A DNA stretch of 64,000 nucleotides, taken from Atrichornis clamosus. Its lineage: Eukaryota; Chordata; Aves; Passeriformes; Menuridae. Location of the stretch: the NCBI GenBank assembly GCA_013400975.1, contig WBMZ01011734.1, positions 17,501-81,500 on the forward strand, written 5' to 3'. Each line of letters opens with the position of its first letter. Position 1 is the first letter of the stretch. This document shows positions 49,366 through 61,854 of the stretch, one piece after another. Under the pieces are notes generated by a model. It ran no database searches and was not told the origin of the DNA. It saw only the letters and a list, made by a program, of their open reading frames with translations. Both the position numbers and the translations under genes were made by a program.

Positions 49366-50189
49366 CGTGTGATGGCAAAAGCTGGAAGAGCTGGGAGTAA
49401 TATCGTCCTGAGTGAGAGAGTGGTATCTGTGAGAAGCAATGACTTCCATCTTCTGATGTTATCTTAATTCACAACTCTGTACCAAAAGGGAGTTTCTGTT
49501 TGTCATAGCTGCGCTATACAAGCTGAACAGCAGCATTTTTGCCTCTTTTGAAGGCAGTTTTCTAATCCGCTAAATATTTGTCAAAATGCAAGCATCTTTT
49601 TAATAATGAAGAATACAATACTCCAAACTATATTTGATCCTTACCCTGATTTGAAGACATTAACAATAGTAGTAAGGGGGTTTTTTTAACATAGTAGAGG
49701 GGCAAAATTCGTTGGTTGATATTAGCTACTTAACACTGCTTGTCATTTCACTTGCTGTTAGACCGTTCTGGATAGATTGGATCGAACAAAAGATAGGAAA
49801 GATGTAATTAAATTGTAGGCTCCCATTTGATTTCTATCACACATGGAATATATTAAAAAATTAACACTATGCATGTGTTACATAAATATAAAACATTTTG
49901 TGTAAGAGTAAGGGAATGCCATAAACTTCTGTTTTATTTCAGACCTATTTGAACAAAGCATTAAGATGCTTGATGCCCTGCATCTAAAAGTATTTGCTTC
50001 CTTTCATGGAGCTACATAAACGTCAGGTCCAACATTGTGCCAGAGTCCTGTGAAGTATCTAACCAGACTATGGGTCATTATTATTGTTCACTGAGGTAGG
50101 AGGAACAGTGTACCGTAGAATCCCCTGATGCATTTTTTTGTGTGTGTGAAAATGTATGTGTAGATTTGTCAAGATAACAAGCTTGGTGA
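49366..50189. other. Unique DNA
   Basis: No recognisable element or gene was seen between the ancient CR1 and the short CR1 tail. Confidence 0.5.
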
Positions 50190-50272
50190 ATTTGGTGGTG
50201 TTAGGTTAATGGTTGGACTCAATGATCATAAGGTTCTTTTCCAACCTAAATGATTCTATGCTTCTATAATAG
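50190..50272 (+). mobile_element. Short CR1 LINE tail
   Basis: Only the last part of the element is present. It reads 'ttggtggtgttaggttaatg' (about 50192-50211), then 'gttggactcaatgatcataa' (50212-50231) and 'gttcttttccaacctaaatg', and ends in the 8-mer tail attctatgcttctataa. This tail type (gttaggttaatggttggact) differs from those of the other copies in the window, so it represents a separate CR1 subfamily. The extreme 5' truncation is common for CR1. Confidence 0.88.
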
Positions 50273-53200
50273 TTCCTAGCTTGAACACTGGCAAGCCTCC
50301 TAGTGACCTGTTATTCCTATATTCTTTTGTGCATTCTCTTCACCTGCTACTATTAAAACTTAGATTGCTTACATCTGTTTGTCTCCTAATTCTTTAACAG
50401 AAGCCTTGGAAACCTCAGAAAACCTATAGTCTTCCAAGCTGTATTGTATTTCATATTTTCTGCTTCCTGGAGGCTGTTCTGATGGCTTGTAGATGATTTG
50501 GAGTTAAGGCTCTGATCCGTTTTCCTGCCTGTATTGTAGTTTCTCTCCTACCACTTCTGACCTGCTGGTGGCTCAGCATCTATTATGAACTACATTGATC
50601 TTTCTCACCACTTCACTCTCATACAGACTGTCTACTCATCATCCTAGTCAGCAATGCATAAATTTACATAATGTCCAAAAATATTTACTCTTGTTAAAAA
50701 ACATAGCTAAGACTCCTACAGTGCGGGAGCAACCTCCTACAGTGCTTTCTGAGCCACTCTTATTCTCTGATCTCTCTGAGAGGGGTCTAGGTCTTAATTT
50801 TCTTTGTCACTTGAGAAGGGAGAATCATTTTACTCCTCTCTCACAAGAGATCTCTCTAGTTTTCTCACCTGCAGTCAGCTTTCATGCATTTCTAGGGTTA
50901 GAAATCTATGTACTAGTCCTGCTCTTGAGTCAGATGAGCATTTGCTGCTGAATTTTCTATCTATGGGAACTAAGCAAGCTAGTCACCAGGGAATGGATAA
51001 GGTATAAATGTTTTATCTGTTCTCCAACTTACCCCATCAATCTTTGCCTGAGGCCTCTGGAATGTTGGCTAAACTGAAGGACTATCTACATTTAATATTT
51101 CTTAACAGTGTAATTCACCTTAGAATTACAGCCAAGGGTGTACATCCCAATTTCTGCTGGGTTTTTTGATTGTGGACTTGTAAGTAATCTCTTTCTGTAT
51201 GCGTAATTCCATACTTTTCCACCTCAGTTTTTCCTTCCATTTTTCAAGTATTCTAATTATCCATTAGGTTATAGAGGTACATCTCCTTGATGTACTAATT
51301 ATATTTATTACTCTTTATGATGCTCTTTTTTCTTTGACCATATTGAAAGTAAGTGCTTAACAATCACAGATTCATAGGTAACCACCAGTTTCCAGCTGAA
51401 AAATTAAATGGTCTTTATCTCCTATAGTAATGGTCAAAACACCCTCAATTACAATAGCATTATGCAGAAGCTGTATTTCTTTAAAAATTCTAATGATGTG
51501 TTATTGGTAGATATTTTAACACCCATTTCTAATCATTCTGTTTCTTCTCCTTGTTTCTTTGTGTACAACTCCAACAGTTTCCATTCTGATTTTTGTCCAA
51601 GTGCCAGAAGCATTTTCTTTTCAGTCCTTAATTTTCAGTTCAGCTGTCTGTTACCATTACAGCCTCAATGTGTAAAGAACAATCACAGCAAATTCTTCCA
51701 AGTTTAGCTGAAAACTGATCAGTTTCAGGTGGGCTGCTCAAGAAATTTGCCATCTGGGGTGCACAGCATGTTACTGGGATTGTCTGCATGGCCCAACCTT
51801 GGCAAAATGCTGGCATAACTGCAGCTGAAAAAGGCAGGAAAGTAAAAGGGTGGGTGACTGGGACAGCCAAACTCTTCACCACAGACTGGTAATTCTGAAG
51901 AGGAAGAAGACCATCAGCTGGATTAAATGCTAACCAAGGAACTTCAGAAACTTTTGAATCAGAGGAGTCAACTTGAAAAGAAATAAGAAATATAAGAGAA
52001 AAGAAGTTCTGAGACTTGTAGTGTGGGGGGAAAAAAAGGAGCACAACAAGCAACAAGGATGGCATGACTTTGACAGATGTGACCCAGTGGCACTTGGAGC
52101 TCTGACTGGACCTGGCAGCATGAGATCCCTGTGGATGCCCCCAGGCACCACCTCCAGCTCACTCATGGCCAGCATTGAGGCACCCAGATTATTCTCATGG
52201 AAGGGTGTTTAGAGATTTGTACATGTGTGATAGCATTTTGTAGTATTGTGGTGTATCTCTTGTGTTCCTGACACATATCCTAATGTATAGGTTATTGCTT
52301 GACAGTTAAGTCTTTAATAAATCAATGAACTAGTTTGGACCTGATTTGATTGAAATAATATTTTCCCCATTTTTTTTTCCCCAGTATCATATACTAACCA
52401 AACACAGAGTGCTCAGCCAGTGTATATACAAACTTGAACTAAAATGAGAACGTGCAAGTAGATTATTTTGGGAATTGAGTTAAACAACACTGGATAATAC
52501 AAATGCAACAAAATATATTTTTGGATCTAAGCATTCAATCAGAAGTTACTGAGTTACCACCTATCAGTTGAGCAATTGAGCATTGGCAACTTCATCTGCT
52601 TCATCACTCAAGAGCAACTTAAAGTCAAGTTTGAAGGCAAAAAGCAACATATAATTTAATTGCATATTTGATTGTAACTAATTTCACATTTTTACACTTT
52701 AAAAAGTAATTTTACTGGTTCAGGCTGGTATAAAAATTTTACAGGAATATTATTTTTATCACTAAGTCATTTTCTGAATTTTTTTACTCTTTAGCATTTT
52801 TTCTCTTAGACATTGCTGAGGGAACATTCCATTGTTAGAAATGAGCTCTACATTTTAATAAGGTTGAGAAGGAGAATTTAAAGGAGTATAATTAGGTAAA
52901 CTCCCAGATGGGTCTCTCCTCAAAAATAATTAATTGTAAGGACTTAGAAGGAAATAACCTTGTAATTTCTGATTTTTTGCTTGTAAAATTCTGCTGTTTA
53001 CATTGTATTAGTTGTGAGTCAAAAAGGTATAAAATTTCTTTGCTGTTTCTATAAAGTGATGTTTGAAGTCAGACTTCTGTCAGATTGAATAGTGAAAATT
53101 AAATCTGTCATGCATCTCAAATATTGTGTAGTGCAGTCTTTAGACACAAGAACTTTTAGGCTGGGAGCTGAAAACTGCTGGGTTCTTCTCAATACTGTAC

Positions 53201-53769
53201 AAGAAACAGGAAAGTTTTGCATTATATTAGCTAAAATCTTGTTAAGATTTTTCTTTAAAAATGCCATATAAATAATCTTTTAAGTTTAAAACCACAAGAA
53301 ATTGAAATCTGGATTTTTTTTGCGTTCTTTTTTGTTGTTGTTGTTTAGTTGGCTTTTTTTTCAGGAAGTTTTAAATTTATAAAAAATAGGAATTACCAAG
53401 GCTACCATTGTTGTGAAAGTACAGTGACATAGTACTATAAAAATCTTGCAGATATCACCTGCTAGGTAGTAGTAACCAAAAATATTTGAAATGCAACAAT
53501 GCAATTACTTTTAAGAGTTGAACTTTGCTGGTGTTGAACTAAGAATGCAAACATTTAGACTTTATAGCAGGTGAATAAACACACAGAGGAAATCTAAAGC
53601 AAAGAGTTTAGAGTAATCTAAAAAAACAAAACAAGAAAGGGTCTGGAAATGTATTTGTTATTTATGTTTCTGAGAAATTCCTGCAGTAATTTTTTTATGT
53701 TTCAGAAATACTCATAGGAATGTTGATTCGTATGTCTTATCATTTGCCAGTGAATAATGGAAAACTGCT
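50273..53769. other. Unique DNA with two unexplained more GC-rich segments
   Basis: No gene is recognised. The parts at about 50480-51010 (pyrimidine-rich, with a 118-codon plus-strand frame starting at TTG, 50595-50951) and 51690-52330 (with a 141-codon minus-strand frame at 51640-52065) are less AT-rich than their surroundings. The second ends with taataaatcaatg near 52316-52328, a polyadenylation-like signal. Neither frame resembles a known protein. A GTT-rich patch lies at about 53330-53346. Confidence 0.5.
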
Positions 53770-54402
53770 TTACCTGGAGATCCACCCAGGTGTGCTGAGG
53801 GAGCTGCCAGAAGTGCTTAGCAAGCCACTTTCAATCATTTACCAACAGTCCTCATTATCCAAGGAGGTGCCACTGGACTGGAGGTTAGCAAACATGACCC
53901 CCATTTACAAGAAGGGATGGAGGAAGATTTGGAGAACTACAGAACTGTCATTTTGACCTTGTTGCCAAGGAAAGTTATGGAGGAGATTGCCCCGAGCACC
54001 ACCACACAGCATGTACAGGACAACCAGGTCATCAGGCTTGCTCAGCATGGGCAGGTCCTGCTTGACCAACTTGATCTCCTGCTATGACAAGGTGATGCAC
54101 TTAGTGGAAGAGAGAAAATACCATGTGTGCTGTCTACCTGACTCTTGGTAAAGCCTTTGAAATTGTTCCCCACAACATTCTCCTGGAGAAACTGACTACT
54201 CTTGGTGTGCAGAGGTGACTTTTTGCTGGGTGCAAAACTGGCTGGATGAATGGGTCCAGAGAGTGGTGGTGAATGGAATAGCATCCAGTTGGTGGTGGTC
54301 ATGAGAGGTGTTCCCCAGGGGTCAATCTTGAGGCCAGTTCTGTTTGAAATCTTTATCAACGATCTGGGTAAGGCGATCAAGTGCAGGCAACACCAAGTTG
54401 GG
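53770..54402 (+). mobile_element. Internal CR1 ORF2 fragment lacking both ends
   Basis: A block of CR1 reverse transcriptase in sense orientation. A frame at 53720-53956 reads HPGVLRELPEVLSKPLSIIY and DWRLANMTPIYKKG, matching the start of the CR1 RT domain. After a frameshift near 53925 come the remains of the RT finger and palm blocks, including 'cacagcatgtacaggacaac' (about 54003-54022), 'gatctcctgctatgacaagg' and 'gtaaagcctttgaaattgtt' (the SKAFD motif-A region, near 54148-54167). Then come 'gtggtgttccccag'-type sequence (motif B, near 54306-54320) and 'aaatctttatcaacgatctg'. The catalytic FADDTK region is partly deleted, reading aacaccaagttggg. The match stops at about 54402, so there is no 3' UTR or 8-mer tail. 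Confidence 0.9.
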
Positions 54403-56994
54403 CCTTTATGATGAAATACTAGATTTGACAATTATTATCTCTGCTACTTCATGGAAATATGTGGGAAAAGCTACATTTTTGTAGTCTCTAGTGATATCCT
54501 TCAGGTTTTACATTTTTGATGAACATGGCGTAAAGAGAGAGAATTTCTAAGACGTAGCACAAGCTCTTTCGAAAGTAAGCCACATAATTGAGAAACCTCA
54601 TAACCAAGGTCCTGTTAATTAAATTTGTGCTAATTATGTTATTTTATTGTGCTTTGCACAAGCATTACCCTTTTTAGTTTCGTGTACTTCTCTAGATATT
54701 TGTGTTAACTCATTATCATCTTTTTTTCATAACCTTTTGTACTTTTTTGAAAGAGAGTGTATACAAACATTTGTCTTTCTATAGTTTTGTCTGTTTCTCT
54801 GTTTTCAGTATACAAGCACAGAGTGTCAAGATGCAGTGTTACAAATTTATTCTTTGAGGAGCTGTGGAAAGGAAGCCAAAGAGGATTTACCTTTGTAGGG
54901 AAATGATTTCTGCTTCTCGGGCATTATCTTCAGACTTTGTGTTCAGCACTGTCATAACTTGGATGAACATTTAATTTCTTTGGAATGTATTTATTTTCTT
55001 AGTTTCTCTCTATGTATACCAGTATTTCAGCCTCTGGCAGTGGCTTCATTCCTCAGTAGGATATGCCAAGGCTGTTAGGAATGTTGATGACATGCTTCAA
55101 TCATGTCCTTTTTCAGAGAACATAATTATGCCAGCTGAGTATTAAAATATTCTTCCTTCCAACCACTGTAACTTTAAAAAAAAATTAATTATTTACTACT
55201 AGCTGATGTTCTTTAAGAGAGTAGAGAGAGGAAAGACTTTTCTGCTAATGTACTGGGCACTGGGCTAATTAATTTTAATTTTCATCCCTTCATCAGAGGA
55301 AAATTCTTGTGCATATAAAGGTAAGAAAAAGCACCCAAATTGTGATTTTCCAGTCAGCTGTAGTAATCTGCTTCCCAGAGCTTGCTCGGAATTCGGTCAT
55401 CAAAGAGGAAATCAATTCTTTCCCTCTCATTTTTTTCCAAGGTAGTATATTATACCTATAGAAGTACTACAATAGTGCAAAAAAGTCTGTCTCAGTCCAA
55501 TTTGTTTACTAAAAGCACCTGAAGTTAGAAGTATTATCTGGTTAGTGGTGGAGACAATATAATTTTTCTTGTGAAATTCTCAAACTTGTCATGTATCTCT
55601 TGACAGTCTTGCAGTGGTTCATCTAGCTGTGAACATATAGTGAAACCATAATGCCATTTCAAAACAGGCAATATTTGTATTTTATTACCAGTAAATTCTG
55701 CACAGAAGACTGTGCTTAATATCTGGCACTACCTTCCAAGCAGTGTAAGAGTGAAGTTAAATACTACCACGTACAAGAATAGAAGGTATTTTGTCTTGAA
55801 ATCTATAACCCAATCTTCTTATTTTCAATAATTTCAAATTTTATCTATATATCTTGCTAATCTCTTAAGCACCATTGTATTTCCTTTCTTATGGTGACAT
55901 GTTTTTTAGGTTGTCAGATGAACAAGTCAGTACTATTAGACTTGAAATTTGAATCTGACAGTAACATGAAAGAAAAACGTGGTTTGACCTGTGCTATGCT
56001 TTAGGGTAGTTACTTTCCCTTTCAGCCTCTTTCCTGTCTGACCATTGCATACTTTAATTATTCATGTGAGATCCTCGATTTAGTGATTCAGTTATAATTT
56101 GGCCATCAAGGGGGATGTAAAGCAGATTGACACTCAGATTGTCTGTTGATGCAACAAGTAAAAGAGGTAGCCACATTTGGTGAATTTGATCAATGAAGTA
56201 TATTAATTCATTTGCTATTTAATAGAACATTATTTAGTTTATCTTTTCATTTTTTAACTTCCTTTCATTTCTTTTAACTAAAATGTATGCATTTCGTCAG
56301 GATATTTTTTTGGAAAGTCTACCTAGACTCATGAATCATTTCTCACCAAAGGTAAATTAATTTCACTGTAATTTCTAAAATGTCTCAATGTGTTCTAGCA
56401 ATAAGTTTTTGCATTTTAAGCAAATGGAGGCCACAAAGACATACCTAATACCGATGTTTCTTTTTGTAAGAAAATTTCCCACCTAAAATGATAGATAAAG
56501 GATGTAAATGTTTTTAAATAGAAACATTTTGAAGGTTCCAGGTATTTATTTTACCTTAAAAAATGATTGAGTCACAGTGAATAGATATTAAACAGTAAAG
56601 TAAATTTTGAAAGCCTGGACCCATTTCTCCTGTGGGCCTCACCAATCATATATCTTCATTTTTATTAGCTAAATATTTATAAAGACTGAGGTCAATAAAC
56701 TGGACCAAAAGGGAAGAAATCTAGAGTTAGATACATATGGAGCATGTTAAATGCAATGAACAGGAAGATCAACTAAATCAAGTTGAGCAAGTGAACTAGC
56801 AACTAGAGCATGAACAGGAAATTCATATATAACAGGTATTATATACTTCATTTGCTCTTTATGTATCACATACATTCACCTAGCAGAGAGCTGGAGAGGT
56901 ATTTTTTATAAGGGCATTTACTGATAGGACAAAAGCTGAATACCCCTTCCCTGCCCCACCCCCAACCCTGAAAGAAAGTGTATTTTGATTATAT
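54403..56994. other. Unique AT-rich DNA
   Basis: No gene or known repeat is recognised. A poly-A-like run lies at about 55178-55187. Confidence 0.5.
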
Positions 56995-57255
56995 TATTAG
57001 GAAGATTAGAATTATTAGATTAGATATTAGGAAGAAATTCATTACTGTGAGGGTGGTAAGGTGCTGGAACCTGTTGTCCAGAGAAGTTGTGGATGCCCCA
57101 TGCCTGGAAGTTCCAAGGCCATTTTGAGTAGGATTTTGAGCAAACGGATCTAGTGGAAGGTGTCCCTGCCTATGGCGCTGGGGTTGGAACTGGATGGTCC
57201 TTAAGGTCCCTTTCAACCCAAACATTCTTTAGCTCTATGATTTTATGATTTTATT
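56995..57255 (+). mobile_element. CR1 LINE 3' end
   Basis: A short 5'-truncated CR1 in sense orientation. It shows 'attagatattaggaagaaat' (about 57020-57039), then 'ggaacctgttgtccagagaa' (57066-57085), 'gttgtggatgccccatgcct', 'ggggttggaactggatggtc' (57180-57199) and 'cttaaggtccctttcaaccc', and ends in a degenerate 8-mer tail (ctctatgattttatgatttta) at about 57233-57253. The 3' type is like the tail at 43078, so both may share a subfamily. No complete ORF. Confidence 0.92.
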
Positions 57256-58185
57256 CCTTATAGATTCATATAAAAATTTTACTTATCATAGAAAAGTTTC
57301 AGAGATTCAAGGCTAAGAAATCTTTCTCAATTTTGGATGTTCTTTGCCCAAATTGACGTAAGTCATCTAAGTCAAGAACTTGCTTCCAAATTGTCATATA
57401 TTTTCCAATGTGTTCCAATTTCAGTTCTATATAATTGCAGCATGATAACATTTGAAACAAAAGTTGATCTGAAACTGATGCTGCTATGCATTAAAATGAA
57501 GGTAGTAACTAATTAATGGCTACAGTGTCCTCACTCGAAATGGATTATAGCATCATTATTGTGCCTTACACATTGTTTTGGCACCTTCTGTATTGTCTTA
57601 AAAGCAGGGAAATTTCTTAGGTTCTAATAGGGTTTGCGTACTGTTGTTTGTCCAAGTGTTCAAACTAGGTGTCCTGCCAATAAATTTCAAGAATATACTG
57701 AGGCCTAACTTGGCATAGCTATTGATGTGCATGTGTTGCAGGTTTTATCTGAAAAAATGATGTCCTAGACTAATAGCTGCCCAAATAGAGAGGTAAAAAC
57801 CTATGACAGATTCAAACTCGCAGCAAGAGCTTTTAGAGCACAAACAGTTGATACGGTTCTTATTTTTTAAGACTCCTATTCATTTTTATATCTTAAAAAA
57901 ATTAAATAAACCTGAGACAAAAAAAAAGTGTGCAGAAATCTTGAAATAAACTACATGTAATAAACTATAAGTACACAAGAGATATAGGGCATAATTTCAT
58001 GGATGCAAATATCTTCATATAAGGGAAATATGGTTGTTAATGAAGTCTAAAAGAGTTCTGTGCTTCAGAGCCATAGATATAAGGGTATCTGGATAAGGAT
58101 ATCTTAAATCAATTTATTAACTTGCAATAACTTGATACGCAAAATGTAAAACCAAAAGCCTTAAAACAACTAGAGAAAAGTTAAG

Positions 58186-58210
58186 GACACACACAAATAC
58201 ACACACACAA
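58186..58210 (+). repeat. Short imperfect (AC)n
   Basis: The sequence reads acacacacaaatacacacacac, two short AC arrays split by aaat. It is too short and interrupted to be a strong marker. Confidence 0.6.
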
Positions 58211-59502
58211 GTATAAAAACCATCTGCAATGAGCTGGAAAACTAGAATTACAGAACAAGTAACAGAAGTTTAGTGTTCACTTAAAAGTGCTGGGGTTGTT
58301 TCATTATTTATATTACAGATGTGGAATTGCAATAACATGTCTTTAAATTCCAAATAGAATTAGTTCTCGTTACCAGGAATAATTAGCACTTGTGCATTTT
58401 GTAGAATGGTTTTATTTCATGCTGTAAATGATTGTATGAAATAAAACATGAAACTTGTATTTATATTTTATATGTATGCTTTTGAATATAATAATTTTCA
58501 AAAGCAAAACCTAATTAAATATATATAAAAAAGATAATAAGCATATATAAATTATATTATATGCGCATCAAACATACATATACAACATAAATACACAACA
58601 TAAATATGTATTATTTACGTTTATACTCAAGACAGATCAATATAAAAAATTCTGTAGTTTTGTGGGAATTTTTCTGTGAGTCTGACTTTATTTAATCCTA
58701 AAAATTATAAGCTTTCAAGCCGTATTTTTGAAAAAATATTGGTATTAGAAAAATTTTAATGAGTGATTAGATCTTTTGCGCACATTAATGCTTGTGAATG
58801 TGAAGAGGTAAAAATATTTATTGAAGTGAACCAGGTCTTTGAAGTTTCACAGTTCAATACCTGAAATACAATCAGCTGAAGACTTGACCCTAGACACAGT
58901 ACACCTTCCATTCCTTTTTGCAATGTGTTGTGATATTGTTACATGTTCGGTTAACCAAAAATATTTTATATGAGACAAGTCTAAGAGTTTGGCTAAGAAA
59001 CTGTAATTAATAGTTCTGTCAAAGGGAAATCACCTTTTTCTTCATGAAACATGACACCAAGCTAAAGTAATAAGCTTTAAAAACCAAAGTAATGTTTTAG
59101 CTGTCTAAAGTATAATTGTTCTAACAATTTACTTACCATGAGTTAAAATCCTTTTCATATCCTTCTCAGTTTTTCATAAATATGCTTCTGCTCATATTGT
59201 TTCATAATATCCTCTGAATCTTACAGTTCAATGTTCTGTAGGGTATATAAATATGAATTGTGACTTATGATCTTGATAGAGATAGGTTTCTGGATGCCTC
59301 CAGAATGAGGTAAAAATTAGCACAAATTTGCCAACAGAGATGTTCTATAAAAACTCAGGAGCATTAATAACTACTAGTTTAAAACTCTAGCACTCCCATA
59401 CAGAGTTTTTGTATATTTCCCCCCATTATCTCTTCAAAAGCATTTTGAACAACACTTTTCTCTTCTCTGTTTTTTTTTTTTGTTGTTTTTTAATTTGGTT
59501 TG

Positions 59503-59572
59503 CTTTTTGATGATAATACCCAGTAACTGACCGGATGAAGGTCAGTTGTCATGGGTAATGGTCATTGACAGG
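59503..59572 (+). ncRNA. Imperfect hairpin, pre-miRNA-like in shape
   Basis: Hand pairing gives a stem of roughly 28 pairs across 70 bases. The inner arms aactgacc (59525-59532) and ggtcagtt (59540-59547) are exact complements around the 7-base loop ggatgaa. Outward, taccca (59517-59522) pairs with tgggta (59552-59557), then ttgatga (59507-59513) with tcattga (59562-59568) using two G-T wobbles, with a few bulges and one mismatch between blocks. Wobbles favour a plus-strand RNA over a DNA palindrome. Size and bulge pattern fit a microRNA precursor, but no mature sequence is recognised. It could equally be a transposon relic or chance. Confidence 0.25.
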
Positions 59573-61854
59573 ATGGATGTCTTGGTCTCATTGACCCTAT
59601 TCCAAATCCTTCATCTTCTTTACATGGGACATTTTTGTCACTACGTGTACTTGTATGTGATTTGCCAAGTTGTTCATTGGCCTTTAAAAATGTACCCTTT
59701 GTTTTACTGTTCTTCTGATTAAAGGAAATTCTGCAATTGCTTATGAAAACACCTGTTTCTTGACAACAAACCCAACATTTTTAAGGGTACCTGCTCTACT
59801 GGGAGAAAATAACATTCAGTCTGTGTGCACATAAATATTGACAAATCATCTTGACATGCCTGTCAGTATAATAGTTCCAGATATACATTTCTTAATTTTT
59901 TTTTTCACATGACTGATACATTCATGCATTCTGTGTCCTGCACTTTGCACACTTTTTCAACATTATTGAAAATATATGTTGTCCAAACCTATGCTAAGCT
60001 ACCATGTCCGGACATCACTGCTGACTGCTGGGGTAAGCGCTTCCTGATTGCTGAGCCTCTCTGTGCTAGTGCTCAGAAGACACCTTCCAAAGGAAGCTAG
60101 TTGTAGCAACCTTCTTGTATTTGTCTGCTACCGTGAATTTGCACTTAGCAGAACAGACACTCGGAAAACAGTGCTAACTTCTGTAGCTTACTATCATTAA
60201 TGATATTCCTCAGTTCTGCCGTTTGTATACAATACTTCAGGACAATCACTTAGAGTGGAACTTACACTGACACACTTGAAAAAGGATGAATGTCTTATTA
60301 TTCTTAAAGTGAAGTCCTCATAGATGTTGTCAGCACAGCTTATATTGCACTTTCATTGATCTTGCCTTGAGAGCTTTGATTTGCGGGGGTACTGAGGCAG
60401 AAGCACAGTGGGGTTTTTTAATTAACTGGCATGGGAGTGCAACTGTACACAGCGATTAGAACAACACAGCCATCACCAAGTAAGGATCATGTTTTTGCTG
60501 AGAAATAGGTACTAACTGAACTATTGTTCTAACGGAGCACCTATCTCTTAATGGTAGTAATCTGTTTAATTGTCAGTAAGATTTCCCCCTTCCCCTCCAA
60601 ACTAGCTTATTAACACCACTGAGTTTATTGTTTTGTGCATGCTCCCATCTCTTGCACTTTGCTGATAAAACTCCTACCAATGTGGTTATTTTCCTGTGCA
60701 TTGAACAGTATGAGAAAACTGTCAGAAAGCTAAACTTGGATGTTACATATTTTAAAAGGCTGTTTGGTGTTCTTTACAGAAAAAAAAGCAAAAAGCTTAA
60801 GGATGGATGATTATTGGACAAAAGCTTCTTCCTGCAATACCACTACCTTCTAACAAAAATGCCATGTTATCTTAGGTGTAATTCAAGGACAAGACAATTG
60901 TAGAACCCATAAAAAGATGAGAAATCAAGAAATACTCTAGTGAAATGTTTAATTAGGCAAGAAACCACCTATGTTTATATGAATATATTAATACATAACT
61001 CTCAGAAAGGACAAATGCTAGCAACAGGAGAAGTTTAGATTAAATCATTATTTCTTTTGGGGCTAGATGCATATTTTTGGGTAAAATTCTGAGAACATAT
61101 TTTAATATTTAATTGGTAAAATTTGAAATGTATTTTATTCCCAAATAACATACACTGTAACACTGAAACTTTCAGGATCTTTCACTTAATTCTCTAAAAG
61201 GACATATTGTTCAGTCATCCCACAAATGTTAAGTTTTAGAAAAGCATATTAATAAAAAATGCCATGTATTTTGGCCAAAAGGACACTTTAATGGAATGTG
61301 TCTTTAATGTGGTTTGCTTGCCACACAGTCATGTGTGAGTTTTCCGTTCAAAGTGGACAGGAAGTCACAGCAAAGGCATACAAGTGAAAAATGTAGAAAC
61401 CCGTTAGTAGGCCACATGTATGAGTACGGACTACATCAGTTGGATTCTCTTAATGTGATTTAATAATGAGCTCTTCTAAATTGAATTTGACCTGAGTCAT
61501 GTCATTAAATCCTCATTTCCTGATAAGTTAGACCTTATTCTTGGTTTGAAGATAACTGGCTTCCTTGTGCCATACTTGTTTTCTGTGGAAAGCAAGGACA
61601 TAGACTGAGGAAGTTTTCCCTCTCCTGAGACCTAGAGTAGGAAAGTTTTAGCTCTGCACTAATAAAGGTTTTCCTGTGTAAAAAAGTGTTTATTACTTTC
61701 AAATCTAGTATTTCATGGCTGTATAGGGTAAGAAAATGGAATTCACTGCTATCCAGGGCAACCCTCTGAGGACAATATCTGTGAAGAATGGAAAACTTTT
61801 CATCAAACATGTAAGAGTACTATATGAAACTCACATATGGGAAAGACAGATACA

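Larger units (their letters stand above)
57256..61854. other. Unique AT-rich DNA with a hairpin
   Basis: No gene is recognised. It contains a CA-rich patch at 58186-58210, an AT-rich tract at about 58460-58620, a T-rich run near 59470-59490 and an imperfect hairpin at 59503-59572. A small more GC-rich segment lies at about 60360-60490. The frames at 59909-60100 and 60628-60810 show no known motif. Confidence 0.5.
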
